Shown here one piece after another: positions 21,335 through 33,705 of a DNA stretch of 64,000 bases. The notes under the pieces were generated by a model. That model had not been told where the DNA came from and searched no databases. It worked only from the letters and a program-made list of their open reading frames with translations. This stretch comes from Raffaelea ambrosiae (Eukaryota; Ascomycota; Sordariomycetes; Ophiostomatales; Ophiostomataceae). The position numbers and the translations under genes were made by a program. Location of the stretch: contig PCDI01000001.1 of assembly GCA_002778195.1 (NCBI GenBank), positions 3,559,869 through 3,623,868 on the forward strand. The letters are read 5' to 3'. Within the stretch, counting starts at the first letter, position 1, and each line of letters starts with the position of its first letter.

Positions 21335-22512
21335 ATGGTGACTCCAGCCCACCACAACAACGATGACGACGAGCCTTCTCATAAGGGCAAACATGAGAAA
21401 TCCAAGGATGCCTGTTAAGTGTTTCCATTGTTCTCCGTAACCGAGGCCACCGAGGTCATTGGCCTCTCTCTAAGTCAGAGCATCCATCACCAGTCAGTGA
21501 ATAATACTAACAACACCTTCCCACCCAAACAGTCGCAGCCCTCATGGCTCCCAAGCGCAATCTCTCTGGCCCGGCAGCTGGATCTTCACCGGCTATTCGC
21601 ACAGGCAAGAAGTCCGCAGCCTCCTCCTCCTCCTCACGGGGTCAACACTCCTCCCATCACAGAGACAAGTTTCGGGATGCGCTGGGCCCCTACATCACGA
21701 ACCCACAGGCCTTTGTGCCCCAAACACTAGCAGCAGGGACCCATACCGCCGCCACCACCAGCCTCCCGGATGGCCAGGTCGTCTACTTCAACGACGACTT
21801 TGTCGCCATCCATGACAAGTTCCCCAAGGCATCCGTCCACTGCCTGCTGCTGCCCCGCGACCCGGCGCTCAACCGTCTGCACCCAGTCAGCCTGCTGAGC
21901 GACCCGGCGCACGCGGCGTTCCGGGAGACGCTGCGCGTCGAGGCCGACAAGCTGAGGCACATCGTCGCCGCTGAGCTGCGCCGCCGGTTCGGGGGCGTCA
22001 GTGCCGCGGAGGCTGCCCGGCAAGCCGTTCTCAAGGGCGAGGTCGACCTCGACCGCGACACGGACCGTCTCCCGGCCGGCCGCGACTGGGAGCGGGACGT
22101 CCTGGTCGGCGTGCATGCCCGGCCGAGTATGAGCCACCTGCACGTCCACGTTCTCTCGCGGGACATGCACAGCCCACGGCTCAAGCACCGCAAGCACTAC
22201 AACTCGTTCACGACACCGTTCCTGGTGCCTCTGGAGGCGTTCCCGCTGGCGGCCGACGATCCGCGACGGCCGCGCGAGGAGCGCCAGGGGGGAGGGGGAA
22301 GCTGCCATGAGAAGGAGAAGGAGGAGGCGGAGGTGGTCGATGGCGAGGACAAGAACATGGAAGACGTCGTGGACACACGTCCCGGCCACGGGCACACGAG
22401 CTACCTGCGGAGCAACATGGTGTGCTGGCGGTGCGGACGCGACTTTGGCAACCGGTTCAAAGAGCTCAAGGGCCATTTGGACGAGGAGTTTGAAAAGTGG
22501 AAGAGGGAGTGA
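21335..22512 (+). CDS. Aprataxin-like HIT-family DNA repair hydrolase Hnt3, two exons
   Basis: Removes AMP (or GMP) left on DNA 5' ends by abortive ligation, in the nucleus. Exon 1 is 21335-21413 and exon 2 is 21533-22512. The 119-nt intron has donor GTTAAG, a perfect TACTAAC branch site at 21505-21511, and acceptor AACAG. Splicing converts an apparent 27-codon upstream frame into the true N-terminus, with KDAFAALMAPKRN across the junction, for 352 residues. The HIT catalytic motif HLHVHV is at about 228-233. The C-terminal zinc finger has Cys324, Cys327, His341 and Glu345. That C-x2-C-x13-H-x3-E pattern matches the C2HE finger known in fission yeast Hnt3. A Glu/Asp-rich linker lies before the finger. 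Starting at the internal ATG 21544 is the main alternative, but the branch site argues for splicing. Confidence 0.9.
21505..21511 (+). promoter_or_regulatory. Consensus intron branch site TACTAAC (HNT3)
   Basis: A yeast-perfect lariat branch sequence 21 bases before the HNT3 intron acceptor. It decides the gene model by supporting exon 1. Confidence 0.8.
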
Positions 22513-23889
22513 GGGGTAGGAGTGTAACATGGAAGGGCAGAAGGCCATATTGGCCTTTTGTACTGCGTTGTTTACGAGACGACAAAAGAAAAAAGATAAG
22601 ACAACATATCCGCAACATATCCGAGTGAATCCATTCGTATTTCAGGCTCTAGAAAGTACAAGACAAAGTGTGTTTTCTCGCAGTCCTTCCTAGGCACACC
22701 AAGGAGGGGAGAGGCGAGCATAAGAAGAGAAAAGAAACCAAGGTATCAACCGATATGAGAGAGCAACCGCACCACAATACCCTTCCCCCAAACCGCCGGG
22801 CCTCCTTCCAAGGACGACACATGTCATGATTCAACGTGTCGGGGAGGGCCGAGACATCACCCACCGCTCATACATGAGATCAAAGCAATGACAAAAGAGA
22901 TGGCAAGAAAAAAGAAGAGAGAGAGAGAGAGAAAAAGATGAAGTAGAGAGGAAGAGAAGAGGAGCAAAGAAACCAACAGAGGAAAAGAGGACAAGCGAGA
23001 ACAAAATAAAGCAAAAACAAGCCCAGCATGTGGCAAAAGAAAAGCAAAAAAAAAGAAAAACCCGTGCCGGCATCCGAGCCCCATGGATACTTTTAGTTTC
23101 CATTCAAGCCCCCCCCCATCACCCCCAAGTCCGGTCAAAAGAAGAAGACGAAGAAAAAGCCATTTCATATAGCCGTTCAAGCAGTTTCAAGCAGTTCCAA
23201 ACGCCCAGAGTACAAGTTCCTAACACATAAACACATCCGAACCGTGACGAGGAACGTGAGGAGAGCAGACAAAATGGAGAGAAGAGAAAAAAGAACAAAA
23301 AAAGAGACAGTGGATGAAAAAGAGACAAGAAAACCCCCAAAAACAGACAACAGAACAAAACGATGAAAAAAAAAAGCATGAAAAGCATAAAAACATGAAA
23401 AACAGCAACAGGCTAGAACAGTAGGCTATGCACACCACTGGCCACTCAGCATCTCGTCACAACATCCGTGTCAACGAGGAGAATATGCCTGTGCGCCATG
23501 TGCCCTTCTTCTTGCCCTTGTCTAGCCACCAAGGGGCAGAATGGGTCAGCATGGGTATGTTTTTCTTGTTCGTTTGTCCCCCTCCCCCTGCAGCACAAGT
23601 AGGGTCAAGACATCAGACAGCGCGAGGATGGATCTATGCTGTTGTATGGTTTGCAAAAAGGCGCCGGTGTTAGCTGTCGTTGCCAACCCCAAAGTGTTTG
23701 TGTAGTGCGAGCCAAGAAATGGGGGCAAGGCATAGGACTGAATCCAGGAAAACAACAGGCATCATCGTGGTATGCATCTAAGAAGACAAGAAACTGGAAA
23801 GGAAGAGAAGCAACGCAAAGCGTGAGGTAACAATGCAGCAACATCTGCGGGCCATGTGTGAATGCGTGCACGCGCGCGTGTGTAGTTCT
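22513..23889. other. Convergent intergenic region, HNT3 / AT-hook gene
   Basis: About 1.4 kb. 22870-23060 and 23240-23400 are almost purely purine on the plus strand (GA-rich), with a C9 run near 23110. This should hold both 3' untranslated regions. The frames of 70-107 codons on the minus strand are Phe/Leu/Ser runs from the pyrimidine tracts and are not supported. Confidence 0.55.
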
Positions 23890-24435
23890 TCACTCACCCT
23901 CTTCGCTATCCTCTTCTTCGTCCTCGTCGTCCTCGTCTTCGGCACTGCCGCTGCCTGCAGCTTCGGCCTCGGCAGCCTCACGCGCCAGCCGCTCCGCCTC
24001 CAGCGTCGCCTTGCTCTTGCGGCCCCGCTTGCCGGACTTGACCACGGACGGACTGGCCCCGTCTGCCACGGCTGCCGCAGCAGCTACTGCCGTTGCCGAG
24101 GGCGTGCTGCCTGTCTTCTTGGACTTGGATCCTGGCGGCCGGCCCCGACCCCGGCCCGAACCAGAAGCCGACTTGGGCGTGGCAGGCGCCTTCTTCTGAG
24201 AAGGGTCCTTGGGTGGACGGCCGCGCGGGCGACCCGTAGGAACGTAGACCTGGGTCTTGCGCAGGGCAGGGTCCATTTTAGGGCGGCCGCGCTTGCCGGA
24301 GCCCTTGCCGGAGGTGGGCTTGGTGATCTTAGCGGCATCTTCTTGGGCGGGTCGCGGGGTGGACGCTTTCGCGCCGACGTTGTTGCTGTCCGCGTCGTTT
24401 GCGGCGGCGGCCGATCTTGACGCGCGCGGCGGCAT
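23890..24435 (-). CDS. AT-hook (HMGA-like) DNA-binding protein
   Basis: A 181-residue basic-then-acidic chromatin protein. It has four AT-hook-like elements: KRGRPKMDP (about 48), PRGRPPKDP (about 71), RGRGRPPGSKS (about 93) and KRGRKSK (about 136). The first three carry the Arg-Gly-Arg-Pro core that inserts into the minor groove of AT-rich DNA; the last has Lys for Pro. The tail is a Glu/Asp run with Ser, as in HMGA proteins. The start at 24435 follows an AAACAAC context and a CCAA repeat. The last codons before the TGA contain GAGGGTGAGTGAAG, a textbook splice donor, so an alternative C-terminus from a downstream exon is possible. I could not identify that exon. Function beyond DNA binding is inference. 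Confidence 0.82.
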   Translation of the reverse strand: MPPRASRSAAAANDADSNNVGAKASTPRPAQEDAAKITKPTSGKGSGKRGRPKMDPALRKTQVYVPTGRPRGRPPKDPSQKKAPATPKSASGSGRGRGRPPGSKSKKTGSTPSATAVAAAAAVADGASPSVVKSGKRGRKSKATLEAERLAREAAEAEAAGSGSAEDEDDEDEEEDSEEGE

Positions 24436-27400
24436 GTTGTTTGGTTGGTTGGTTGGTTGGTTGGAAAAGAGAATTCGGGGGGGATGATTGGTTCGTCGAA
24501 GGATGATCGAGGAGTTCCTTTTTTTTTGCGCCGGGAGGAAAACAGAGAAAAAAAAGGCCAAAGACCTGTCTTCCTAATCACAGATGTCGAAAACGTAGGG
24601 TTGAAATAGGCGAAAATGCACTTTTTTTTTTTGGCCGTGTGCAATTTTGGGTGCTGTCCGGTCGCGACTGCCCCGTTTGTGGTGGTCTGTGGCCGATTGA
24701 AAAGGCACGTTCAGTCAATTATGTGGGTTGTGTTGGTCCGTGTCGGTCGCGGTAGACGCGCAGTGCTCGTTTTTGGGGCTGTGGCGGCTTTGGCAGTGAA
24801 ATCCGAGCGCAAGCAGAAAAAGAACCCCCCAGGAATAATAATGAATAGCCTCAGATAAATATAGTGTTTGCGTCTGGCGTAAGGTCAAAAAATCCGGAGA
24901 AAATCACGGCGCAAAGACAACCTGTCGGATTGCCTCAGCAGATTTTGCTCGGATTTGTCTTCTGGGCGGTTTGGTTGGAAGGGAAAGGAGAAAAGGGAAG
25001 GGAAAAAAGGAGAGAGGAAAAAAAAGAGAAAAATGCCGGGAAATTCAGAGAAAATAAGAGAAAATAGGAGAAAATCAAGAACACAAATAAGCCAACGGCG
25101 AAGAAGGGGCACCCTCTTTGCGACGGGCGCGAAAAAAGGGGGGGGTGATTTGCTCTGGAAAATGGAAAATAAAATGGAAAATAAAAAAAATAAAAAAGGA
25201 ATAATAATTTAAACCATAAAATATAATATAAAAAAGAATAAATAATATTTATATAATACAATAACAAGGCAGGTGCCCGCAGCGGTCTTTTGGCTCAATA
25301 TTGGATTGAGACAAACGCGTCTGGGGGGAAAGAGCAGAAGAGGCAGGAACGCGTTTCACTCAATTAGGTAAGGGCGCTCGGCTTGTATTTTTAGCGGGGT
25401 TACGGGGGGGGAAGGAGGGTGGCAGGCAATATAGGGGTAGCCGTCGGTCGTATTGCTGTGTATCTCCAGGGCAGTCGCTGTCGCAAGTCGCTCTTTCCTT
25501 CCTGCCCCTCTTCGCGCTCCCATCGTGTGACTGCTTTTTTATGACCACCACCCTATGAGCGCATCTTGTGAGAAGTACCTTTTTTGAAAAAAAAAAAAAA
25601 AAAGTTCTCCATACAAAGTAGTTACTATGTATTCTGAACATCCCCTCTCTTTGATGCAGCCCCCTTCACCATCCCGTCTCTTTGTTGCTCGCCTGTCGCG
25701 GGCCCCTTCGCGATCTGACCAGTCGAAACTGCGCGCAGCCTGTATTATGCTCTTGCAAGACAAACAACGAAAAAGAGCTGCCCCCCCTCCCCCCTCTTTT
25801 TTTTTGTCTGCGGAGTGTGTGCAGCCTGAAACAGGATCTCGCATATATTTTCTTTTTTCTGTCACTTTCTGTCCTTTCTTTGTCCCCCGCCCATTCTGCT
25901 GTGGTATTTTATCTTTTTTTATTCCTGCCCTTGGCCCTCTCTGATTTTCCTGATTTTCCCCTGTGCATAAATCCGCCAGGAGAAACGCAAGGGGTGTCTG
26001 GCCCTTTCTGCGGAGTGGTGGTGTCTTCTCTTACAAGTATCTGACTCGTATCTTACACAGCACTCTACTCGCCAGCGTTGCATTGGAGAGACCAGCACGA
26101 ACGTTGAGACAACAAAAGTACCTTTGTCTTGTGCCTTTTTGCTCCTTGTGTGATCACGCGTGCTCTCCCTCTCCCCAAGCATGTCTGACATTGTAAGGCC
26201 AGGCCCGTCCCGGGAGACAAAGCTGGCCCATTGCGTGCCCCTTATTATACTTGGCTGAGAGCAAAACAGCTCCAGCCCGGCACGGCACATGCTCCATTCC
26301 GCCGGCTGACGTTTTCCCTCCGTGGCATGCAAGAGACAAAGAACGCCTGTACTTTGGCTGGTCTTGTTTGTTGGCCCGATTTTACGAACAACGACCCTGT
26401 ATCGTTTTCATACAACTCTTGGCGTTTTGAAACCTAACTCTGGCCAGGCCCTGGTACGGCCATATCCTACCGTCCAAAGATAGCGAATATGGGGACCGTG
26501 CAAACCCAGGCACACGATTGTTTGTAGACGCCTTGCTTGTTGCCGTGTGCAAGTATTTGCACGTAGACTCTTCTGAAAGTAAATACTTTTATGGCGTCTG
26601 CCCGGGCCACCCCCTGACAAACGTTCTAGAGCCTGCGATCGTCACTAGATAATAGGGGATGCCGGCCCGGAACACACACTATACTATGTATGTCCACGGA
26701 AAGCTTGGCTGCTGCACCATTAGAGAGGCGTGCGTTTGTCCCGGCAGCTTCTACATACTGCAGAACATCTGGTTCTCCCCTAAAAGCCTGCATGAACGCA
26801 GCCTCCCCACATATGGTGCATATCCTTCTATCACGGATTGGGTTAACTACTCTGCAGTCCTGTCTTCCGTCAGCCAGCTGACCTGTCAGTGTGTATGAGG
26901 CAAATTGTTGAACGTGAGATTTCCATATGCATGTTCTGGTGTTGCAATCACATCTTTGCTTGTTGCTGTAACTATCTCAGACTTTCCGAATTTTGAAAAA
27001 AAAGAAGGGATGTGCTACGGAGAATAAAAGCATTGTACGAGTATTTACCCCGATTTGAAAACATACAAAAGTCCTCGTTCTAAGGTGTGTTCCTTTTCCA
27101 CCTTTCCGCGCCGGCTGAGCCATACTACGGCGCTGAGGCGACATAAACTCTCCGACTGCCACCTTAACCATCCTTTTCCTTGCTGGACGCCGCCTGGCGT
27201 GGTCGCAGCTTCCTTCAGAGCACCATAGCTACATCTCTGTTCTTTATCTTCTGTTTCTTCTAGAACAGAAGCTTCTTCTTCCTAATGCTCTTTCTCTATG
27301 TGTCCTTGCTCTCTTCTGCTTCTACCTCTTCTTCTTTATATTAATCCTCGCGATTATCTACTTCGCCTATCTTTTCCGCGACCACCTGCTGAAAGAGGCC

Positions 27401-28904
27401 TCTCCAGCCCTGCACTGACACCTGGTAATTTCTACATTTTGTCTTCCTTCGCTCTATCCGATACAGCCCCCTCACTCCTCTCAACCACCCAACCACGTCC
27501 CATGTGCCACTCCCGGTCTGTTGGGCCCTGAATTTGCTTGGTTATGGCTGCAACCGTAGGCGGTTGTTGACAAGTGAAAGAAGCAGTGGTCCTCGGTCCC
27601 CTTTGCAGAATCGGGCTCTTTGCAGAAGCTCGGGGGACCGGGCTGCCAATCGTGGTCAAGATTGGGTGTTCACAGGTCTGGAGGCTAGCCACCGGTTCAG
27701 GGGTGTTCCGAGACTACGCGCTTGGGTTGAGAGAGCGCGAGAGACTGACAAGATGGCGGATCTTGGTCAGATACAACCTAGTGCTAGTGAAACCGCCAAC
27801 TGAGAGGGTGTGTCCTGAAGAGAAGAACGAAGAGAACGAAGAGAGCAAGGAGCAGAGAAGCAAGAAGCAAGCAAAACAGAACCTCCACATCCTGCCCCTG
27901 TTCGAGAAGGACGGCGATCCAGGAAAAAAGAAGGACCTTCCGTTCTAGTCCGAAATGACGGAGAGCTTTCCATTTTCCGTAGTCGGGGAACGTGAGACTA
28001 AAGAAACCACGCCCCATTCCCCTGCACCAACTCCAACGGCGCCTGTAGTATCACAGCATTCCAACCCGATTTGTCAACGCAAAGTAACACACCGAGACCC
28101 CAACCAGTCAATGTACTGCGAGAACACTGGGACTCTAATGTCACCTGCGTGTTTTAATGGGAAATGGAGGGAAAGCTGGAGGGACAGCGAGACACGGAGA
28201 AGTCCGACGCGTCAAAATGAGGGGACAGAGGGTACCTATGGACTACGGACTGTCAGTGTTAGGCATGTTTGAAATATCTCGACTTATTACTTGTATGTTT
28301 CTCTTGGCTCTTTCGCCAACGTCCACTGTTCATCACCTGTAAAGTTTTTTCCCAGAAACTTCTCGCGACTTACAACTGAGCGCATTGTTTGAATGATGAG
28401 CACACGCACGTTCTCAGAAAAACGTGTACATGACATACCAACCTTTTTGCTTTCTCTTTTTTGTGGGTTTCTCTTTTCAGTGAAAACAGTATCATACTTT
28501 TCTGTAGGCCGCCCTCGTCCATGACAGTCAAAAGACCAAAATAAATCGCTATAAAGAACAACGACATGTGTCGACAGAGACAACTCCTTATTTACCCCGT
28601 CTCGTCAATATCGTGTTCCGATCGGAAATGTCTCTCCAAATATGGTCCCAGCAGTGGTTCCCATCCAAAAAAAAAAAAAAAAAGATCGTGCCTTTTACAG
28701 CACACATCCTTGAATATCCCGACCGCCCTCTCCCTCCTTCATTTCTCCTGAGCAAAACAGCGTACGAACAAGGTATAGAGCCATGGCTACATCCAAAGCG
28801 GCGGTGTTCTTCCTTTGTTCCCCGCGAATGTGTGTTGCTCCCCCAACTAGATCATTCATATATGAAAGTAAAAAGAAATAGAGTTTTTTTCCTTAATTTT
28901 TTTT
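24436..28904. other. 4.5-kb intergenic region, no gene recognised
   Basis: It lies upstream of the AT-hook gene and downstream of IRC22, both on the minus strand. 25000-25260 is the most AT-rich part of the window (GA-rich, then AAAT/ATA-rich). A 16-17-base A run lies at about 25588-25603, another at about 28668-28683. 27230-27500 is CT-rich. TACTTTGTA-type and TACGAGTA words occur at 25612 and 27036. The frames (up to 137 codons) have no recognisable similarity. The AT-hook gene's promoter and leader are expected in its left part. Confidence 0.5.
24441..24464. repeat. (TTGG)6 tetranucleotide repeat in the AT-hook gene leader
   Basis: Six perfect TTGG units six bases before the start codon. 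On the transcribed sense this is CCAA repeated in the 5' leader. Confidence 0.9.
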
Positions 28905-29872
28905 TTACTCTGTGTTCTTCTTCTTGCTGGCGCCGCTCTTCACGCGCTTCGCCACCGGTCGGTTGATGTGGTGAGCCTGGATCAAGGCAGGGTCGAAATC
29001 GTCAATGCCCGTGGCGGCGCCGGTGGACTCGTTGCCGGACTGGACGTCGGCCGAAGAGGACTCGGTCACAACCTTGCGAGCGGTCTTGCGGCTGGGGCGC
29101 TTGGCCTGGGGGAAGAGGGTCTCGATCCAGGTCTTGTAGACAAAGTAGAGGACAGCGCCAGCGAGGCCGGTGAGGAAGACATAAAGGAAGATACTTTTGA
29201 GAAAGGGGTTAGCGACGAGTACAACACACGCGCACACGCGCGCACACACACTATGCCAGATAACAAAGGCAACTCCTCATCAAAACTACCTGGACCTACA
29301 TTTGGGGATCAAAGATGTTGATCGGGGGATCGACAATGGACGCGGCGCCTGAGTGGGCGGGCACCTGGAAGACCTGGCCCTCGGAGGTGGTGATGACGGC
29401 CAGGAGGTCCAGCTGGACATCGCGCGGCTGCAGGTCCAGCACAAAGCTGTAGGGGAAGCCCTTGGACTCGCCGGGGGGAACAATGGCGTCCTTGTTGCCC
29501 TCGTAGTTGACGGCCGTCAGGTTGGTGATGATGCCGGCGGTCGGGGGCGCGCCCTCGGGCAGCGGGTCGGTGGTGGAGATGGCGCCGCCGATAAAGGAGA
29601 TGCCCACGGGGCCCTCTTCGTGGTTGACAAGCTTGACAATGGCGTTGGTCGGCTTGCTGTTGATCAGCTTGAGGCCAAAGATGTCGGCTTCGGGAAACTG
29701 GGTCTCGATTTCGATCTTGAGCTCGGGGGTAGCATCCTGGGTACGTTAGTGGAGGAGGTCTTCAGAAGATGGGAGAAGGAGGTCTTCGGAAAAGTCCTCA
29801 TACCTCTGCCTTGGCAAACACGCCGAGGAACTGCAGCGCAAGGAGCGCCAGAGCAGAACGCATAGCAACCAT
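28905..29872 (-). CDS. Irc22 / translocon-associated protein alpha (TRAP-alpha)-like ER membrane protein, three exons
   Basis: A single-pass ER protein expected near the Sec61 translocon. Exons are 29804-29872, 29300-29736 and 28905-29193. Introns are 67 and 106 nt with GTATGA and GTAGGT donors. The second junction makes NIFDPQIIFLYVFLTG. The product is 264 residues. Residues 1-22 are a signal peptide (MRSALALLALQFLGVFAKAE). The lumenal domain (about 24-168) resembles TRAP-alpha, with a glycosylation site in TNLTAV. One transmembrane helix (about 170-195, ending KTWIETLFPQ) is followed by a basic/Ser-rich cytosolic tail ending KKKNTE. The yeast name comes from the increased-recombination-centres screen; a direct role in recombination is not implied. 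The start at 29872 gives the signal peptide. Met4 is an alternative. Confidence 0.92.
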
Positions 29873-31078
29873 GGTGACAATGTGATAAAGAGAGATTGAC
29901 CGGGGAGAAGCAATTGGGTGGGATGAGAAGGAGAAGAAGGAAAGAAACAAAAAAAAAGAAAGGGAGCAAGAAAAAGGGGGGGAAGAGGGGAACTCGCAAC
30001 AAAAAAAGGGAACCCTTTTGCTCTTTGTTGTGTTGTTCCAACAAACGTGTTCGCGAAAAAAGGGGCGGGGAGGTGACAACTCAAGGTGTGGACACACAAT
30101 GCGAAAGTTAAAAACGGGAAGCTTCTCTCCTGTCCTTCTCTCGGAATTGAGCCACAATTCGCAATCTGGCCTTCTTGTGTATCTGTGGAGATTGTATGTG
30201 TGTGGTCGTTTTTTTTTTCGGTGCGGGTTGCGCCACGAAGTGGAGCTCGGGCTTTTGGGTAAGGGATCTGGGCACTTCCTGACAGCCAGGGATGAGGGAG
30301 CAATTTAGCGCCCCGTCTATGCGATTATCGAGGCTCTCGATATATCAACATCGATGCGTTCCATCGATTGTATTCTGTGACAATGGTGTACTTTTGTTCG
30401 CAAGACGGTTACAGGAAATACGTTTATTACTCAGAGATTCTAGTTCTACGGCGTGTAATCTTCTGTTTTTCTTTCGATATCTTGATATTTTTCTCATCCC
30501 TCTTCTGCTTTGTCACCCACGCTATAGTTACACCAACAGGGAGGAATCTGTAGTATTAATACAGATGGCTAAAAGGGATGTATCCGTTGGGTGCGTGAAA
30601 AAAACTATACATGTACGAGTAAAAAGACTCGTGTCTCCAACCTTGTCCATACATTTCTTTTTTCTAGCTTTCAGCATACAACAGTCTCCATCACAAAATT
30701 TAACGGCGCAATTCTTGACCCAAGAACAGCATGTTTCCTCACAAGACACATTGGCACACAAAAATAGGCCGACCATGCAAGGATTCAACAATCGACTGAT
30801 AAATCACAGGAAAGAAGATCAGATATCAAGATGCAACCAAAACACCCCAGTATGGCAATATACAAAACATTACTTTAAGGAGGGGAAGGAAAGAAACGAG
30901 CGACTGGGTAACTGAACGAAAAAAAAACCCCCCAAAAAATTAAAAAAAAAAAGAAATAACAAAAAAATGGACGAGCAAAAGCTTTGTTCTCTCTCTCTCT
31001 CTCTCTCACCCGCGACATCTCTATCATGCAACTATTTCCCAATCCCCTCTCCCCCTTTCCACCTCCCTTTCTCTACAT
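29873..31078. other. Intergenic region upstream of IRC22
   Basis: 1.2 kb between two minus-strand genes. A GA-rich tract occupies 29930-30005. A TACGAGTA word is at 30614-30621. A-rich stretches occur at 30920-30965 and a CT repeat at 30990-31007. A plus-strand frame of 207 codons at 30292-30915 has no recognisable domain and low-GC content unlike genes here, so I do not call it. Confidence 0.5.
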
Positions 31079-32684
31079 TTACGCAAGCTCACGCAGCTCA
31101 CCGTCTGCCCGCTCTACCGGCAGCTCTGCAGCATCGTAATTCGGAACGGGCCCGCTCTGGTAGCCCATGCCAGGCTTCGGCGACGCTGACGCAGAATACG
31201 GCGAGCCCACATCGCTGCCTGCCATCACAGTCGTCGTGGGCGACACAGCGCCGGCAGCCAGGCTGTGATGCGGGTTGTATTGGCCGTTCGTACCCTGCTG
31301 CTGCGGCTGCTGCTGCTGGCCGACCGCATAGCCGGCCACGGCACCGCCAGCCGCACCCGCAGCCAGGGGTGCGCCATAGCTGCCGGCAGCGCCGGGCGAG
31401 GGAGAGCCGCCGGTATAGTACTGCTGCTGCATGGGCGGCTGGCCGGCACCAGGAGCGCCGCCACCAACACCAGCGGCGGCACCCCCCATGGTCTTGGCTT
31501 CGTTGCGCTTGTGGCGCATGATGAGGAAGCCAGCGAGGGCGATGACCGCGAGACCGCCGACACCACCGACGACACCGCCGACAATGGCGCCGACGTTGGT
31601 CGACTTCTTTTTCGGCTCGGGAGAGGGCGAAGGCACGACCGTGGTGGTGACAACACTGGGGTTCGTGATGGAGGAGCTTTTGGAGGGGCGTTCAGAGGAG
31701 GATGAGGACGAGGGCGGCGACGAGCTGGAAGCCAGAGAAGACGCCGAGGAGGTGAGGATGGTGGTCGTGTAGTAAACCGAGTCGATGGCCTTGGTGCGGC
31801 CGCAGCCATACAGGATGTAGCCCGAGAAGACAGAGTCTTCATAGATGTGGGTGACACACTCTGGGTAGGCATCGCTGCTGCTATGGGGGGTGTTAGAAGT
31901 CTGGCTGAATGAAAGAACCAAAAAAAAAAGAACAAACCGGGGGCTTCGGGGCTTACCAGAGAAGCGTGTTGCTCGCGCTCGTGTCGTTGTTGGCAGACCA
32001 GATGGCGCTCTGCGACTGAGCCATGCAGGTGGTAAACAGCGGGCAGGACAACGAGGTATCGGGACAGCAGCCGACGATGGAGCGGTACGAGTTGATGACG
32101 CAGGCATCCGTGACACTGCAGCTAAAGGGATATGCTGGCAGGTGGGTGTTAGTGGGTGGTTTTCTCATTCACAGCGCTTGCTTCGCCAAGCCTTCTCCCT
32201 CCTTCAATCTCTCTCTCTCCACTGCTTCAAGTGAAGCATCCTTTGTTCTCATTCACTGCCTCCAGTCAAGCAGTTTTTTCCCTGTTCCATTCTCATGGAT
32301 TCACTTACTAGACCACCCGCTTAGGTACCCACAGGTGTTGTCCGTCGAGTTGCGCTTCTGTAGCTCATGGCGGTCCACGAGAGCCGGAACAGGCGTGGGT
32401 GGTGCCGTCGGTGCTGGCGCCGTCGTCAACGCCTCGTACAGTTCGACATGGTCTTCCTCAAAGTTGTGGGCACCAGAAAGGAGTCCCTGGGCGTAGTCGC
32501 CGCTGATGTATTCGCCAGCAAGAGGCAGAGGCTCGCCCGTCTGGCGGGCTGGTTTCCAAGAGCTGGCGAGGTCATGGCGGCGGGCAGCATGGAAGGGGTT
32601 GAGGCTAGCTTGGGCGGTCGAGGCCGAGAGGACGAGGGCGGCGAGGGCGGCCCACCGCTGTTGAGAGAGAAGAGAGGTCTTCAT
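31079..32684 (-). CDS. Secreted/single-pass membrane protein with Cys-rich ectodomain and Ser-rich stalk, three exons
   Basis: Exons are 32309-32684, 31957-32134 and 31079-31880. Introns are 174 and 76 nt with GTAAGT and GTAAGC donors. Junctions give LSGWSTYPFSCSV and NTLLCSSDAYPE, the second recreating a Cys. The product is 451 residues. Residues 1-26 are a signal peptide (KTSLLSQQRWAALAALVLSA). A likely Kex2 site follows HELQKR near residue 112. The Cys-rich domain (about 116-205) has about nine Cys and N-glycosylation sequons. A Ser/Pro stalk leads to one Gly/Val-rich transmembrane helix (about 282-306, followed by RHKRNE) and a Gly/Gln/Pro-rich cytosolic tail. The layout resembles fungal wall-sensor or Mid2-like proteins, but I do not recognise a named family, and the function is open. 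Confidence 0.82.
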
Positions 32685-33691
32685 CTTGGCGGCGGGGGGT
32701 GGGAAAAGGCCTGACGATATCCTTGCGTGGCTCGAGTGATTTCTTCCTCCCGAGTTTCCAAAATCCTCCCCCCGAGCAAAAATTGGGCTGAAGCAAAAGA
32801 AGAGTCCCACTTAACGAAGAAGAGGCTGAAAAGGGTCCGATTCCCTTCTGGAGCCTCTCTCCTAAAGCCAAATGAAACAGGATTAGATTGCCAAGAGAAA
32901 GAAAAGAAAAAAAAGCCTGGTGCGGGAGCCGAAATATGCGGGCGGCCGTTGGGTTTCGGCAATCGTCGAAATCGGGCAAGGGGCTGAAGAAAGAGAGAGA
33001 AAGGCCTGGGGTTCGGCTATTTCGCGATCGTCGTTTGTTGTTTGTTTGCTGGAAAACTCTGGGGAAATAGAACAGAGAAGGTGGAGCCAGACACAAACAC
33101 GCGCGGTGCCGGGATAAGCTTAAAAAGGCGAGAAGATGGGTGTGTTTATATGATATATATATGTTCACTTTTCACACACCAGTGAGCTAACCAACAAGAG
33201 CAACAAATGAAGGCTGACGATGCTCCAGTGTGTTTGCGTTGTTGGGCGCGCGTGTCGTCAATGATTCACGAGAAGGGAAGGAGGAAAGAGGAAGGGAAGA
33301 GGAGGAAGTAGGGGGGAGCAACAGAAAATGACCAACAGCTCACAGGAGGAAAAGAGGAGTTGTTGGGGAGGGGGGCAAGGAAATCAAAGGAAAATATGGG
33401 ACCTGGGCATGGCTTGCGTGTGTACAAGACTGTTATGTAGTTATGGACGAGTATGGACGAGTATCTAACTACTTTGTATATGTCCTTCAGCCGCATGAGA
33501 GGCGCATGGGAAGAGGTGTGGGTAAGTGTACCACCGTAGGTAAAAAAAAAAAGGCGAAAGGCGGAATTGCTACGCTGCTGTTTGGTTCGTGTCGATTGTT
33601 TTCAGCCTCAGCACCTGAGCAGAATAGTAAGACACCTACGAGGACTCGCACTCGCAGGACCGGCTAACAAAATGCGAGCAAACAGTTGGAT

Positions 33692-33705
33692 GGGGGGGGG
33701 GGGGG
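33692..33705. repeat. G14 homopolymer
   Basis: A run of fourteen G in the gene-poor block; its length is uncertain, as with any homopolymer. Confidence 0.85.

Noticed and set aside
24436..28904. Possible transposon relic in the AT-rich gap
   Set aside because: No terminal repeats, target duplications or transposase-like frames could be seen; AT-richness alone is not enough.
30292..30915. 207-codon plus-strand frame between IRC22 and the membrane-protein gene
   Set aside because: AT-richer than every real gene here, no domain, no convincing start context.
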